A DNA stretch of 44,056 bases from Coriobacteriales bacterium. Its GTDB lineage: Bacteria; Actinomycetota; Coriobacteriia; Coriobacteriales; UBA8131. Position 1 is the first letter of the stretch. Every line of letters starts with the position of its first letter. Below, in pieces: positions 16,682 through 26,084 of this stretch. Below the pieces are notes generated by a model. That model ran no database searches, had not been told where the DNA came from, and was given only the letters and a program-made list of their open reading frames with translations. Both the position numbers and the translations under genes were made by a program. The stretch is from NCBI GenBank assembly GCA_031264075.1, contig JAISEO010000051.1, positions 1 to 44,056 on the forward strand. The letters run 5' to 3'.

Positions 16682-18625
16682 CTAAATATCCAGGTATCTT
16701 ACGTCTTTGGCGTGCTTTTGGATGAAGGCCTTGCGTGGCTCCACCTTGTCTCCCATGAGTTCGCTCACGACCTTCTCGGCGGCCAGCGCGTCATCGATGG
16801 TCACCTGCAGGAGCGTACGGCTCTTGGGTTCCATCGTGGTCTCCCAGAGCTGCTCCGGATCCATCTCGCCCAGACCCTTGTAGCGCTGGATGGTGTACTT
16901 GGTGCCGTCCTCGAGCTTGGCAGTCTCTTTTCTCAGCACCTCGTCGGAATAGATGTACTCGTGCCTGCGGCCCACGCTGAGCTGGTAGAGTGGCGGCTGG
17001 GCAATGTAGATATAGCCGCGTTCTATCATCTCGGGCATGAAGCGGTAGAAGAAGGTGAGCAGCAGGATGCGTATGTGCGCGCCGTCCACGTCGGCATCAG
17101 TCATGATGATGGTCTTGTGATAGCGCGCCTTGTCCACATCAAAGTCCTCGCCGATGCCGGTGCCTATGGCGGTGATAAGCGTATTGATGGTATCGGAGGA
17201 GAGACTGCGATGGATGTTGACCTTCTCGATGTTGAGGATCTTGCCACGCAGGGGGAGTATGGCCTGAAAACTGCGCTCGCGGGCCTGCTTGGCAGAGCCG
17301 CCTGCGCTGTCGCCCTCAACGATGTACAGCTCGGTAAGCTCGGGGTCCTTCAACGTGCACTGAGCCAGCTTGCCCGGCAGCGCCGTGTCCTTCTGCTTGC
17401 GCTGATTCTTCTTATAGTTGGACACCGCCTCGCGCACGCGCTTTTCTTCGAGCGCCTTCTTGACTATCTCGCGCGCGGGGCCGGGGTGTTCTTCCAGAAA
17501 CTCCGCCAGCCCCTGCATCACGGCGCTCTGGCTCAGCGCGCGTATCTTGGTGTTGCCGAGCTTGGTCTTGGTCTGCCCTTCAAACTGGGGGTTCCTGAGC
17601 TTGACGGAGATAATGCAGGTGAGGCCGCTGCGCACGTCCTCCCCTACCATATTGTCCTCTTTTTCCTTCAGCATGTTCTTGCTGCGCGCATACTCATTGA
17701 GCACACGCGTGAGGCCGATGCGAAAGCCCTCCACGTGGGTGCCGCCCTCGGTGGTGTGAATGTTGTTGGCAAAGGCGAGCGTCGTCTCGTAGTGGGTGGT
17801 GTTCCACTGCATCGCAAACTCTATCTCGCCCGCGTCCTCCTGCTCAGCGGAGAAGTACACGGGTTTGGAGAGGCCGGGCAGCACATCCTTGCCCTCGTTG
17901 ACGTACTTGGCAAAGTCCACAACCCCGCCGGCGTACTGATACTCCTCATAAAAGGGGCCGGTGCCGGCGTCGTTTTGCGTGCGGTTGTCGGTAAAGCTTA
18001 TCTTGACGTTCTTGTTGAGAAAGGCCATCTCGCGCAGGCGGGCGGTGAGGATGACCGCGTCGTAGTTGGTGGTCTCGAAGATATCCTCGTCTGCCCAAAA
18101 GGTAATCGTCGTGCCGGTCTTTTTGGTCTTGCCGGTCTGCTCGAGCTTCTTGGTGGTCTTGCCTCGGGCAAACTCCATGGTCCAGATGCTGCCGTCGCGC
18201 ATGACCTCGGCCTTGAGTCGGGAAGAAAGCGCGTTGACCACACTCACGCCCACGCCGTGCAGGCCGCCGGAGACCTTGTAGCCTTCGCTCCCGAACTTGC
18301 CACCGGCGTGCAGGATGGTCAGCACGACCTCCAGGGTCGAAATCTTCTTCTTGGGATGCTTGCCTACGGGAATGCCGCGGCCGTTGTCGTAAACGCTCAC
18401 CGATCCGTCGGTTCCTATGCTCACGTCTATGCGGGTGGCAAAGCCGGCCATGGCCTCGTCTATGGAGTTGTCCACCACCTCGTACACCAGGTGGTGCAGG
18501 CCCCGCGGCCCGGTGGAACCCACATACATGCCCGGTCGCTTGCGCACCGGCTCCAGGCCCTCCAGTACCACGATGTCCTTTTCGTCATAGCCTGCCTGCG
18601 TGCCTTTAACCTCGCTCGCGCTCAA
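16682..18625 (-). CDS. gyrB: DNA gyrase subunit B
   Basis: The 647-residue GyrB shows the GHKL ATPase ([51 protein letters not shown]) and the Toprim domain ([34 protein letters not shown]), ending with [16 protein letters not shown]. The start is TTG 18625, eight bases behind AAAGGAGA. It pairs with gyrA to introduce negative supercoils. The C-terminus is standard. Confidence 0.98.
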   Translation of the reverse strand: MSASEVKGTQAGYDEKDIVVLEGLEPVRKRPGMYVGSTGPRGLHHLVYEVVDNSIDEAMAGFATRIDVSIGTDGSVSVYDNGRGIPVGKHPKKKISTLEVVLTILHAGGKFGSEGYKVSGGLHGVGVSVVNALSSRLKAEVMRDGSIWTMEFARGKTTKKLEQTGKTKKTGTTITFWADEDIFETTNYDAVILTARLREMAFLNKNVKISFTDNRTQNDAGTGPFYEEYQYAGGVVDFAKYVNEGKDVLPGLSKPVYFSAEQEDAGEIEFAMQWNTTHYETTLAFANNIHTTEGGTHVEGFRIGLTRVLNEYARSKNMLKEKEDNMVGEDVRSGLTCIISVKLRNPQFEGQTKTKLGNTKIRALSQSAVMQGLAEFLEEHPGPAREIVKKALEEKRVREAVSNYKKNQRKQKDTALPGKLAQCTLKDPELTELYIVEGDSAGGSAKQARERSFQAILPLRGKILNIEKVNIHRSLSSDTINTLITAIGTGIGEDFDVDKARYHKTIIMTDADVDGAHIRILLLTFFYRFMPEMIERGYIYIAQPPLYQLSVGRRHEYIYSDEVLRKETAKLEDGTKYTIQRYKGLGEMDPEQLWETTMEPKSRTLLQVTIDDALAAEKVVSELMGDKVEPRKAFIQKHAKDVRYLDI

Positions 18626-18890
18626 CGGAGTCTCCTTTCGCTACAACTTGAAATACAGGTGCTATTTTTGGGGTGAAATGATAGCCTCTGCTGCTGCGTT
18701 TTTCTGCTGTTTGTCTGTGCTTTTGCATTGATACGTATAGTATAGCGCATTTGCCCTTTGCTACCGGCGGGAATTATGCCAATTTGGCAGCATGTCGCGG
18801 CTTCTCAGGCTGGTTCGGGCCCGTGTTTGAGTCCCTACCCGTTCCCTGCTGTTTTTCTGCTCTCCGGCTTTGTAAAGGCAGGCTTGTCCG
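18626..18890. other. gyrB upstream region
   Basis: 265 bp between gyrB and the DUF721 gene. The minus strand carries GCTATACTATACG around 18732-18745, a plausible gyrB -10, but no clear -35. No hairpin terminator or RNA gene was recognised. Confidence 0.4.
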
Positions 18891-19319
18891 TCACGCGCGT
18901 TTCCTGCGGAGCGCTGTCTTGCGCGAGACGAGAAACTTGATGTCGTGGAGCTCCTTTTCAAGCTCCTGCTCCATCCTGATGCGGTAGAGCTCCTTATCGA
19001 GGCTCAACTCGGCGGCGTACACGGCACTGTCCACATACACGAGCAACTCCGTCTCTTTTGACTGGGTGGAGTAGACCACGTTATCGGTGTGCGCGAGCAG
19101 GCGCTCAGGCGCTGTCCTCTGCCAGCAGGCAAGCAGGTTCAAAGGGTTTTTGCCGGCCCTGGCAGCCACGTGCTTTCTGGCTCCCGTGCCGGTCGCTTTG
19201 CCTGTGCCTGCGCCGGCGGCCGGTGTGCCGGTAGAAACCCTGAGCGCGCCGAGGTACTCCCCTATCTCGTCTCCCAAAAAGACAGAGCTGCGTTTGCGTT
19301 GTGGCTTCTGTCTGCTCAT
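18891..19319 (-). CDS. DUF721 / DciA-like protein
   Basis: This 142-residue protein, coupled to recF by an ATGA overlap, has the DUF721 core WQRTAPERLLAHTDNVVYSTQSKETELLVYVDSAVYAAELSLDKELYRIRMEQEL. DUF721 proteins downstream of recF are typical of actinobacteria, and the family includes DciA, the ancestral helicase operator that acts with DnaA and DnaB. The N-terminal third is low-complexity (Gly/Ala/Thr) and poorly conserved. A replication role is inferred from family and position. Confidence 0.85.
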   Translation of the reverse strand: MSRQKPQRKRSSVFLGDEIGEYLGALRVSTGTPAAGAGTGKATGTGARKHVAARAGKNPLNLLACWQRTAPERLLAHTDNVVYSTQSKETELLVYVDSAVYAAELSLDKELYRIRMEQELEKELHDIKFLVSRKTALRRKRA

Positions 19320-20449
19320 GGGCCCTCATCTCCGCCGAGTTCCACGACGGTGGCCCGCTCCAGAAACGCCGCGTCAAAGTATCCGAGGTTGGTGGTGGTA
19401 AGCACGGTTTGGCTGGCCTCTTTGATGAGCTCTACGAAGTATCTTCTTCGCGCCCGATCCAGCTCGCTCATCACGTCGTCGAGCAGGAGCAGGGGGTCTC
19501 TGCCGCTGACACGTCGGAGCACTTCCATCTCCGCCATCTTGAGTGCCAGCGCAATGCTCCGTTGCTGACCCTGTGAGGCAAAGCGCCGTGTATTCCGGCC
19601 GTCGATGCTAAAGCAGACATCGTCCTTGTGCGGACCGATAAGCGAGCGCCTGGCACGGAGCTCTGCATCTCGGTTCTCGAGGAGTACCTCATACAGCGCC
19701 GCACCTGCGTCCAGGCCTGTCGCTGCGTCCTGCTCTGTCTCCACGCGCTCTGCCTCAGGCTGCTCAGTTTCCCACGAGGAGAGGTAGCGTCCCGTCAGCT
19801 CCTCCCCTCCCGACAGGGTGGCATAAGCCTCCGCGGCGCTACTGAAAAGCTTGTCAAACAGGCCCCTGCGATGCTTTTGCAGGGAGCTGCCCAGCCTGGC
19901 CAGATTGACGTTCCAGGAGTCGAGAAGATTCCCGTCCACCTCCTCGTGCCTGAGCAGGCTGTTTTTATGGCGAAGCACCTTGTAATACTCCGTCCTTATC
20001 TGCGCAAAGGACCTTGAGAGACGCCCACCTAGGCTGTCCAGCAGGTCGCGCCGCTGCTCCGGAGGCCCCTTTATTATCTGTAGATCGTCGGGAGTAAAGA
20101 GTACGGCAGGCAGGAGATCGAGAAGCTCCCGGGCGGGCCGCTCCTTTTTGTTATAGGAGAAGCTTCTGCCGTGGGAACCGAGTACCAGCTGCTTCGTGTT
20201 CTCACTTGGAGGGGTCTCTACCGCTACCTTGATGAGCGCCGAAGCCCCTTCCTCACACGTTTGGGAGATAAGCTCCTCAGGTTTGGGTTTTCTGAAGGAC
20301 TCATGCATGCTGATGAGCTGCAGGGCCTCGATTATATTGGTCTTTCCCACCGCGTTGTCGCCAACGATAATCAGCACGCTCCCAATATCTTCCAGCACGA
20401 GGTGTTGATGGTTGCGAAAATTGTTGAGCTCTATGCGGGTTATATGCAT
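19316..20449 (-). CDS. recF: DNA replication and repair protein RecF
   Basis: The 377-residue RecF SMC-like ATPase begins MHITRIELNNFRNHQ. It has Walker A GDNAVGKTNIIEALQLIS, SRDPLLLLDDVMSELD (Walker B and signature region), the FASQGQQRSIALALKMAEME motif and VLTTTNLGYFD. It helps load RecA at gaps with RecO and RecR (recR is also in this window). The ATG at 20449 gives the family N-terminus; the frame continues upstream to 20614 without similarity. The stop overlaps the next gene's ATG. Confidence 0.96.
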   Translation of the reverse strand: MHITRIELNNFRNHQHLVLEDIGSVLIIVGDNAVGKTNIIEALQLISMHESFRKPKPEELISQTCEEGASALIKVAVETPPSENTKQLVLGSHGRSFSYNKKERPARELLDLLPAVLFTPDDLQIIKGPPEQRRDLLDSLGGRLSRSFAQIRTEYYKVLRHKNSLLRHEEVDGNLLDSWNVNLARLGSSLQKHRRGLFDKLFSSAAEAYATLSGGEELTGRYLSSWETEQPEAERVETEQDAATGLDAGAALYEVLLENRDAELRARRSLIGPHKDDVCFSIDGRNTRRFASQGQQRSIALALKMAEMEVLRRVSGRDPLLLLDDVMSELDRARRRYFVELIKEASQTVLTTTNLGYFDAAFLERATVVELGGDEGP

Positions 20450-20492
20450 TATTGCCTGGATGGACGAGCGAGACGCGTTGCTGGCAGCGCTT

Positions 20493-21608
20493 CTAACGCT
20501 CAAGCCGTACCGGCATGGTGAGATAGAAGTAGTCCTCCGAACCAATGGATTTGAAGATGCCCGGCTTGATAGAGGTCTGCGCTTCAAAGAGCAGGGTTGG
20601 GGCGCCCGCCACACTCAGGCCGTCGAGGATGTACTGATGGTTGAACCCTATCTCCATGTCTTCGCCGTCTATCTGAGCGGGAATACTCTCCGAGGCCTCT
20701 CCTATGTCGGGGGTCTGGGCGCTTACCTCCAGCTGTTGCGTGTCGCCATGGAGGACGAACTTTATAGGGCTGGCATTCTTAACCACTATGGACACGCGGC
20801 GCACCGCCGTGAGGAGCGGCTCTGTCTCCACCACCACCGAGACGTTTTTCTGTGCGGGGATAATCTGTTTATAGTTGGGATAATTTCCCTCTATCTTCCG
20901 TGCAATAAAGGTGGTGGAACCAAATTGGAAGAGCACCTGGTTCTCGGTCTCTCCCACGGTGACAAACTCTTCATCGAGAGAAAGACGCCCTACCTCATCG
21001 AGGATGCTCCCGGGGATAATGGTGTCCATGTCCTCAACTTTCGGAGCAGAGGGCTTACTTTCTATGCTTCCCTTGGCGATGGCAAGCCGGTATGAGTCGG
21101 TTGCGACCAGGCTGAGCTCTGCGTCCTTGAGCTCAAAATACACACCGGTGAGCACGGCGCGGGAGACATCCCTCGACACCGCCTTTCCCACCCTTTTTAT
21201 CATGCCCGTTAACTGAGCGGTGGAGAGTTCCAGGGAGCGCGTCGGTATGATCTGTGGAAATTTGGGAAAGTCCTGAGGGTTGAGTGTGGCTATCTCATAC
21301 GCCGTGCTGCCACACCGTATGGACAGTTTTTCTCCGAGTGTTTCCAGAATAACCGCTTCTTTCGGCAGGCTTCCCACGATGTCGCCAAAGAGTTTTCCGG
21401 GTACCACGGTGGCTCCCTGCTCCTCAATGAGCGCTTCCTCGATGTGTCTGATAGAGGTGTCGAGGTCGGTGGTCTCAAAGATGACGCCGTCGGAGGCCGC
21501 ATTGATATGGATGCCGGAGAGCACCGGAATAGTACTGTTTGTTCCCATGGCCTTGGCAACCATCTTGATGCTGTAGGCCAGACGTTCCTTCTCTATGGTT
21601 AGCTTCAT
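20493..21608 (-). CDS. dnaN: DNA polymerase III beta subunit (sliding clamp)
   Basis: The 371-residue beta clamp has three repeats of the clamp fold. It starts MKLTIEKERLAYSIKMVAKAMG, contains LSGIHINAASDGVIFETTDLDTSI in domain 1, PTRSLELSTAQLTGMIKRVGKAVS in domain 2, and ends with the family's YFYLTMPVRL. The ATG at 21608 follows AAAAAGGAG. Minus-strand TATAAT at 21631-21636 and TATACT slightly further upstream are candidate -10 boxes, so dnaN may have its own promoter. Confidence 0.97.
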   Translation of the reverse strand: MKLTIEKERLAYSIKMVAKAMGTNSTIPVLSGIHINAASDGVIFETTDLDTSIRHIEEALIEEQGATVVPGKLFGDIVGSLPKEAVILETLGEKLSIRCGSTAYEIATLNPQDFPKFPQIIPTRSLELSTAQLTGMIKRVGKAVSRDVSRAVLTGVYFELKDAELSLVATDSYRLAIAKGSIESKPSAPKVEDMDTIIPGSILDEVGRLSLDEEFVTVGETENQVLFQFGSTTFIARKIEGNYPNYKQIIPAQKNVSVVVETEPLLTAVRRVSIVVKNASPIKFVLHGDTQQLEVSAQTPDIGEASESIPAQIDGEDMEIGFNHQYILDGLSVAGAPTLLFEAQTSIKPGIFKSIGSEDYFYLTMPVRLER

Positions 21609-21887
21609 ATGCGTTGCTCCTTTTTCTCTTATTATAATCTACCTTAGTATAAGAGAAGTAGTAGTAATAAGGCGTGTTAAAAACCTTGAAAACCGCTTCC
21701 CTTCCTGTTAATGCACCACACAGACCTGGGTACTTCCTGTGGAACACCAGGCTTGTTTTTCCCAGACAGAAAAGCTGAGGAAAAGTTTCTCACCCGTGTC
21801 CCGTACTTACTACCATCTCCTGCTGATATTTTCTACAGATTTCCAACAACGCTTTCTCGTTACATTCGCAGCTGGCATCGGGAGAGC
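21609..21887. other. dnaA-dnaN intergenic region
   Basis: 279 bp holding the dnaN promoter region (TATAAT at 21631-21636 on the minus strand) and one degenerate DnaA-box-like 9-mer, TGTGGAACA at 21738-21746. Box density is much lower than upstream of the dnaA-linked genes, so this is not the preferred oriC. Confidence 0.4.
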
Positions 21888-23426
21888 CTAGGAGGTGAGG
21901 AGCTCGGCGATACGCTCCACCTCAACCTTAACACTTACCTCCTCCACCATCTTGGCCTGGATATTTCTATCGGCGTACATGACGGTGGTATGATCCTTGT
22001 TAAAGCTGTCACCTATCTCCGGGTAGGACATATCGGTAAAACGGCGAATCAGGTACATGGCTATCTGACGAGGATGGGAGATATTTTTTGAACGCTTCTC
22101 GCTGAGCAGCTCGCTGCGAGAAACCTTGAAATACGACTCCACCGCACGCATAACCATATCCATGTCAATTCGACGGGTATGGATGTGAAAGAAGGAATTA
22201 CCCAGCACGCTTTCAACATCATCACAGCTCACCGGCATGAGCCGCTGGCTGTCCAAGCGGCACGACACAGACACGATAAGGTTAGAGACGGCCCCCTCCA
22301 ACTCTCTGATATTAGAGCCGGAGAGCTCCACTATCTTCTGTATGGCCTCATCGGTAAAGACTATCTCCTGCATGTTCAAGAAGTTGCAATAATACCGCTT
22401 GTAGTTTTTAAGGATGGCTATTTTCATCTCGTAGTTAGGCGGCTGGATGTCTGCGGTGATGCCCTGGGCAAACCGGCTCGTAAAGCGCTCGTCGAGGTTT
22501 ATCTCCACAGGAGACCGGTCAGCGCTGAGCACTATCTGTTTCTTGCTCTCGATAAACATATTGAATATTTCAAAGAGGGCGTCGGTTGTTCCCTCCTTAC
22601 CCTCGAGCTTCTGCACGTCGTCGATGAGCAGGACATCGCAGGTATGGTATTTGAGCTTAAAACTCGTGAGGTCTCTGTCTCCGGCCATGGCATTGGTAAA
22701 GTCATTGACAAACTCCATGGTGGGCACATACACCACGCGCTTGTCCAGCAAATAGGTATTGATATAGTTTCTGATGGAGAGCAGGAGATGGGTCTTGCCC
22801 AGGCCGCTCCTCCCGTAAATAAACAGCGGGTTAAAGTACAGCCCCGGCGCCTCAGCCACTCTGAAGGAGGCCTTGTACGCAAACTCGTTGCTGTTTCCCA
22901 TGACATAATTAGAGAAGTTAAAGCGGGAATCAGGCTCAACGATGCCAATACCCGGGGTCGGGGTATCAGGGGCAAACACGGAACTGAGACCGATACCCAG
23001 AGTGCTGCTCTCCGTCGCGGCGCTGGACACGGGAGAGGAGAGGGACGGGCCCATCGGCAGGCTTGTGGAGAGAGAGCCCGGCAAGACCACCGGCAGGCTC
23101 GCCGTCAACGACGGAGCAGGCTGCACAGGAGAAGAAGTGCCTACATGAGAGAGGGCGGGGTCAATGGTCTCATCCACAACGAGCACGATGGAAACAGGGT
23201 TTTCGAGCACCGCCGCAACCGAATCCCCTATATAGGAGAGGTAGCGTTCTTCAATCCACATTTTTGCCTGAAGAAGTCTCACGGCAAAGGTAAGCTGCCT
23301 GTCATCCAGCGAGACGGGGACCAGATAGTCCAGATAGACCTTGGCCAGAGGCGACCTGGTTTCCTCTCTGTTTGAAAGCAGTTTAAGGCTTTGCTCCCAA
23401 ACCGTAGCAACATTTGCAGTATTCAA
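21888..23426 (-). CDS. dnaA: chromosomal replication initiator DnaA
   Basis: The 512-residue DnaA has an N-terminal helicase/DnaB-interaction domain (1-85), then a long Pro/Ser/Thr-rich linker (about 86-165). The AAA+ domain has Walker A GRSGLGKT at 205-212 and Walker B LLIDDVQ at 266-272. Domain IV has IRRFTDMSYPEIGDSFNKDHTTVMYA, the box-binding signature. The start is TTG 23426 behind GGGAGGG. It lies 17 bp downstream of a GHKL/winged-helix gene and may share its transcript. Confidence 0.98.
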   Translation of the reverse strand: MNTANVATVWEQSLKLLSNREETRSPLAKVYLDYLVPVSLDDRQLTFAVRLLQAKMWIEERYLSYIGDSVAAVLENPVSIVLVVDETIDPALSHVGTSSPVQPAPSLTASLPVVLPGSLSTSLPMGPSLSSPVSSAATESSTLGIGLSSVFAPDTPTPGIGIVEPDSRFNFSNYVMGNSNEFAYKASFRVAEAPGLYFNPLFIYGRSGLGKTHLLLSIRNYINTYLLDKRVVYVPTMEFVNDFTNAMAGDRDLTSFKLKYHTCDVLLIDDVQKLEGKEGTTDALFEIFNMFIESKKQIVLSADRSPVEINLDERFTSRFAQGITADIQPPNYEMKIAILKNYKRYYCNFLNMQEIVFTDEAIQKIVELSGSNIRELEGAVSNLIVSVSCRLDSQRLMPVSCDDVESVLGNSFFHIHTRRIDMDMVMRAVESYFKVSRSELLSEKRSKNISHPRQIAMYLIRRFTDMSYPEIGDSFNKDHTTVMYADRNIQAKMVEEVSVKVEVERIAELLTS

Positions 23427-23443
23427 TTACAGTTCCCTCCCGT

Positions 23444-24316
23444 TCAGTGTAGAGATCCCGATACAAGAAGCTCTTGAACATATGCCATTCCGACATTTGA
23501 AAGAATCCGCTTCTTGAGTTGGGTGCTCTCCACCATGCCCAGCTGTTCAAGCTTTTGAAGGAGCCGAGTAGCGGTAGGTGCGCTGACCGCAAGAAACACC
23601 GCCAGATCAACAGGGCCGAGCATGCCGTGTTCATTGAGGAGCAGCAGGGCCTGTTCCTCCCGGGCACTCAGTTCCAGGTCTGAGGCCTGCGCTTCCCCAG
23701 CTTGTGCAGCCCCCGGTGTGGGAGCACGGGCAGGAGCGACGGCCTCGGCCCCCGGTGCGAGTTCAGAGGAAGAGGGTGTGAGGAAGACCGGTTTGGGGGT
23801 TGCCGCAGGCTCGGCCTCTCCCGTATCCGTTCCGGAGACGGTGATGGTAACCACGACGCCCTCCTCTGCGTTGTCCTCAATGCTCAGAGAGCCGTGTGAA
23901 GAAGCGAGGTACTCTCTCACAATGGGAAACCCGGATCCGACGCCGCGTATGTAGTCCTTCATCCTGCGCGTTGCCGAAGAGACCCCTGGCTGTAACACCA
24001 GATCCTTCTTGCTGATGCCCGGCCCCTGGTCGGCAAAACGCAGCGTGTCGCCCCTGTCGAGGATGGACACCGTACATTCCAGGAAACCTGCGTGAATGAA
24101 GTTCTCGGTGATTTCGCGAATGACCGTGTACGGCAGGCTCCCGCCCTGCTGACGAGAGAACTCATAGCTGGTGGCGGCAATGGCCTCGATAAACTCGAGC
24201 ACGCCCTGGGGCTGAATGTCAACGACGCGGGGAGCCGAAAGCAAATCATCGTATACGGCTATGCGCGCCGTGTCGTGTATCAGTATGCCTTCTGTGCCGT
24301 CGATGGTTCCTCCCAA
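23444..24316 (-). CDS. GHKL ATPase with C-terminal winged helix
   Basis: This protein of about 290 residues has a histidine-kinase-type ATPase domain: N-box REITENFIHAG at 67-77 (Glu68, Asn72), G1 DQGPG at 96-100, and G2 GVGSG at 125-129. It lacks a DHp/His phosphoacceptor domain. A Pro/Ala-rich linker (about 165-210) leads to a MarR-like helix-turn-helix (LSAREEQALLLLNEHGMLGPVDLAVFLAVSAPTATRLLQKLEQLGMVEST). This suggests a nucleotide-responsive regulator, like an anti-sigma-type ATPase fused to a DNA-binding module. It is the first gene after oriC and 17 bp before dnaA. The start is uncertain: TTG 24316 is open, but GGGAGGA lies just inside the frame, four bases before an ATC. Confidence 0.8.
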   Translation of the reverse strand: MGGTIDGTEGILIHDTARIAVYDDLLSAPRVVDIQPQGVLEFIEAIAATSYEFSRQQGGSLPYTVIREITENFIHAGFLECTVSILDRGDTLRFADQGPGISKKDLVLQPGVSSATRRMKDYIRGVGSGFPIVREYLASSHGSLSIEDNAEEGVVVTITVSGTDTGEAEPAATPKPVFLTPSSSELAPGAEAVAPARAPTPGAAQAGEAQASDLELSAREEQALLLLNEHGMLGPVDLAVFLAVSAPTATRLLQKLEQLGMVESTQLKKRILSNVGMAYVQELLVSGSLH

Positions 24317-25013
24317 GGGTTTTTTCTTATCGGGTCGTGCGCCTTCTTACCGGGCACCATGCCCTGGAAGGCCTTGATTTCATACTGTTTGCGAGAGCTG
24401 TCACAAAACCATGAAACTCACAGGGTTTTCCACAAAAATAAAGCAATTATGTGAAACGCCACCGGGATTCCCCAACAGGAATCTCTGGTTAAAACCCGTG
24501 TCTCCTTACCATTATGAAATCTCGAAATGTAGGATACACTACTTCATCAGCAGATTTCAATCCTTGGCACAAAGATTTTCACAATTGTGGAAAAGTTTGT
24601 GAAATCTTGAAATCTTGGGGAGGCAAGTCTGTGGAAAAAGACCTGTTTTTTGTGAATAACTCTGCTTTATGTCATTGCGCGCTAGCTTTGTCCTGCGGAT
24701 TAGCAGGCAAGGCGTAAACCAGACCAGAGTGAAATGCATAAAGCTCAAGCGGATTCTCTTTTCAAGGTGCTATGGTGTTAAACTGCTGGCACATAATCAG
24801 TTTTGCCCGCGGCCTTAACCAACCTGCGCTCTACTTTGCACAGAAAAAAAGCTCTTGTCAAGTGCCAACAAACGTTCCTTTTCAGGGTTTTCCACAGGAA
24901 GATGCAGGCATTTACTTGTTTTTACACAGTTTCCACATGGGCATCTGTGAAAAGTGAGAATTTTTTGAGGCCGCAATTCTCAGGCCTCACAGCGCGTGGC
25001 AGAGTGCGAGCAT
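24317..25013. other. oriC: candidate replication origin oriC
   Basis: A 0.7-kb non-coding, locally AT-rich region between the divergent dnaA-side and rpmH-side genes. DnaA-box-like 9-mers are TTTTCCACA at 24426-24434, TGTGGAAAA at 24586-24594, TGTGGAAAA at 24630-24638, TGTGAATAA at 24651-24659, TTTTCCACA at 24888-24896 and GTTTCCACA at 24929-24937. They occur on both strands. No rRNA, tRNA or ORF with support was found here. Origin assignment rests on box clustering and the gene context. Confidence 0.75.
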
Positions 25014-25043
25014 TTGACAGCAGGCGCCCAAAACAAATAGAAT
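25014..25043 (+). promoter_or_regulatory. rpmH promoter
   Basis: TTGACA at 25014-25019 and TAGAAT at 25038-25043 with an 18-bp spacer lie about 100 bp before the rpmH ATG. It is the best sigma-70-type match in the region and faces away from oriC. Confidence 0.65.
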
Positions 25044-25144
25044 CAGTGGTTCGCGTAAACAACAAGGTACGCAGCGGCAAGAACGCACAGGACGGCAGGA
25101 GCGGTACGCCGTTGTTTGAACGAGTATGGAAACGAGGAAGTATC

Positions 25145-25291
25145 ATGAAGCGGACCTACCAACCCAATAAACGCAAACGCGCAAAGTGCCACGGCTTTTT
25201 CTCCCGTATGTCTACGAGGGGCGGTCGTGCTGTGCTTTCCGCCCGCCGCGCCAAGGGACGCAAACGCCTGACTGTGTCCTCTCCCCGCTAA
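25145..25291 (+). CDS. rpmH: 50S ribosomal protein L34
   Basis: The 48-residue basic protein begins [19 protein letters not shown] and continues with [22 protein letters not shown], the complete L34 pattern. The ATG at 25145 follows GAGGAAG. The frame is open further upstream, but that extension covers oriC and is not coding. It heads the usual rpmH-rnpA-yidD-yidC series. Confidence 0.97.
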   Translation: MKRTYQPNKRKRAKCHGFFSRMSTRGGRAVLSARRAKGRKRLTVSSPR

Positions 25292-25337
25292 CGGCAGAGG
25301 CAAAAAGCACCGGGGCTGTAGACGGGGCTTTGGCGCG

Positions 25338-26030
25338 TTGAAAGGCACACTCAAATCAAAACAGAGGATAAGCAGCCTGTTTGCAGACGGCAGCAAGTTC
25401 AGTTGTCGCAGTTTTCTGGCCTTTTACCGTGCACACGAAAGTACAGGCTCTCCCGCCCGGGCTCTGCAGAGTAGAGGGGGTACGGCTTTTGTTGCGGGGA
25501 AGAAACTGGGGGCGGCGCCACTGCGCAATCGCGCAAAACGACGGCTCCGTGAGGCAGTGCGCAGGGCGAGGACGTCATGGAGCGACGAGTACGACGTGGT
25601 TCTCGTCGCCCGAAACGGCGCGCTGGAGAGAGCCTTTGACAGCGTGGTACGCGACATACAGCGCTTTGAGGGCCACCTCGCAGAGGAAGCCAGCCCGGAT
25701 GCAGGCCAGAAGGAACCCCCGCCCTGCGGCGCAGAGCAGGAACAAACGCCGGTAAACAGCGCCGGTGAGAGATTTCGTGCCTTTGTCGTTGGCATCCCAC
25801 GCGCTCTTGCTCTATCATGTATCAAAGTATACCGGCATGCCATCTCGCCTCTCCTCCCTCCGTCATGCAGATATGTACCAACCTGTTCGGAATATGCCCT
25901 GATCGCCTTTGAGCGCTTTGGCTTCTGGAGAGGGCTGTGGTTGTCGGTCAGACGTGTCGGGCGTTGTCACCCGCTGGCAAAGGGCGGCTATGACCCGGTG
26001 CCGATGAGCTTCAGTAAAAAGCTAGCGTAG
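25338..26030 (+). CDS. rnpA-yidD: fused RnpA-YidD protein
   Basis: A single 230-codon frame holds two normally separate proteins. Residues 1 to about 115 are the RNase P protein subunit ([14 protein letters not shown], then the RNR-type motif [12 protein letters not shown] at 62-73), which helps RNase P RNA mature tRNA 5' ends. Residues about 152-222 are YidD ([34 protein letters not shown] ... [15 protein letters not shown]), an insertion-efficiency factor near YidC. The linker is Glu/Pro/Gln-rich. No in-frame ATG, GTG or TTG occurs between codon 103 (GTG) and the YidD core, so separate initiation is unlikely. The start is TTG 25338 with a weak ribosome site. Confidence 0.85.
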   Translation: MKGTLKSKQRISSLFADGSKFSCRSFLAFYRAHESTGSPARALQSRGGTAFVAGKKLGAAPLRNRAKRRLREAVRRARTSWSDEYDVVLVARNGALERAFDSVVRDIQRFEGHLAEEASPDAGQKEPPPCGAEQEQTPVNSAGERFRAFVVGIPRALALSCIKVYRHAISPLLPPSCRYVPTCSEYALIAFERFGFWRGLWLSVRRVGRCHPLAKGGYDPVPMSFSKKLA

Positions 26031-26084
26031 TAGTGTACTAGTAAATAGGCATGGGTGTGCAGCGGCAGGGCAGCCCTATGGAGA

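Noticed and set aside
16502-18676. A very long plus-strand open frame (over 700 codons) across gyrB
   Set aside because: It is antisense to gyrB, whose protein motifs are complete. Its translation shows no domain, and such frames are expected opposite GC-rich genes.
24803-25144. Upstream extension of the rpmH frame
   Set aside because: It would translate DnaA boxes and the rpmH promoter. L34 starts at ATG 25145.
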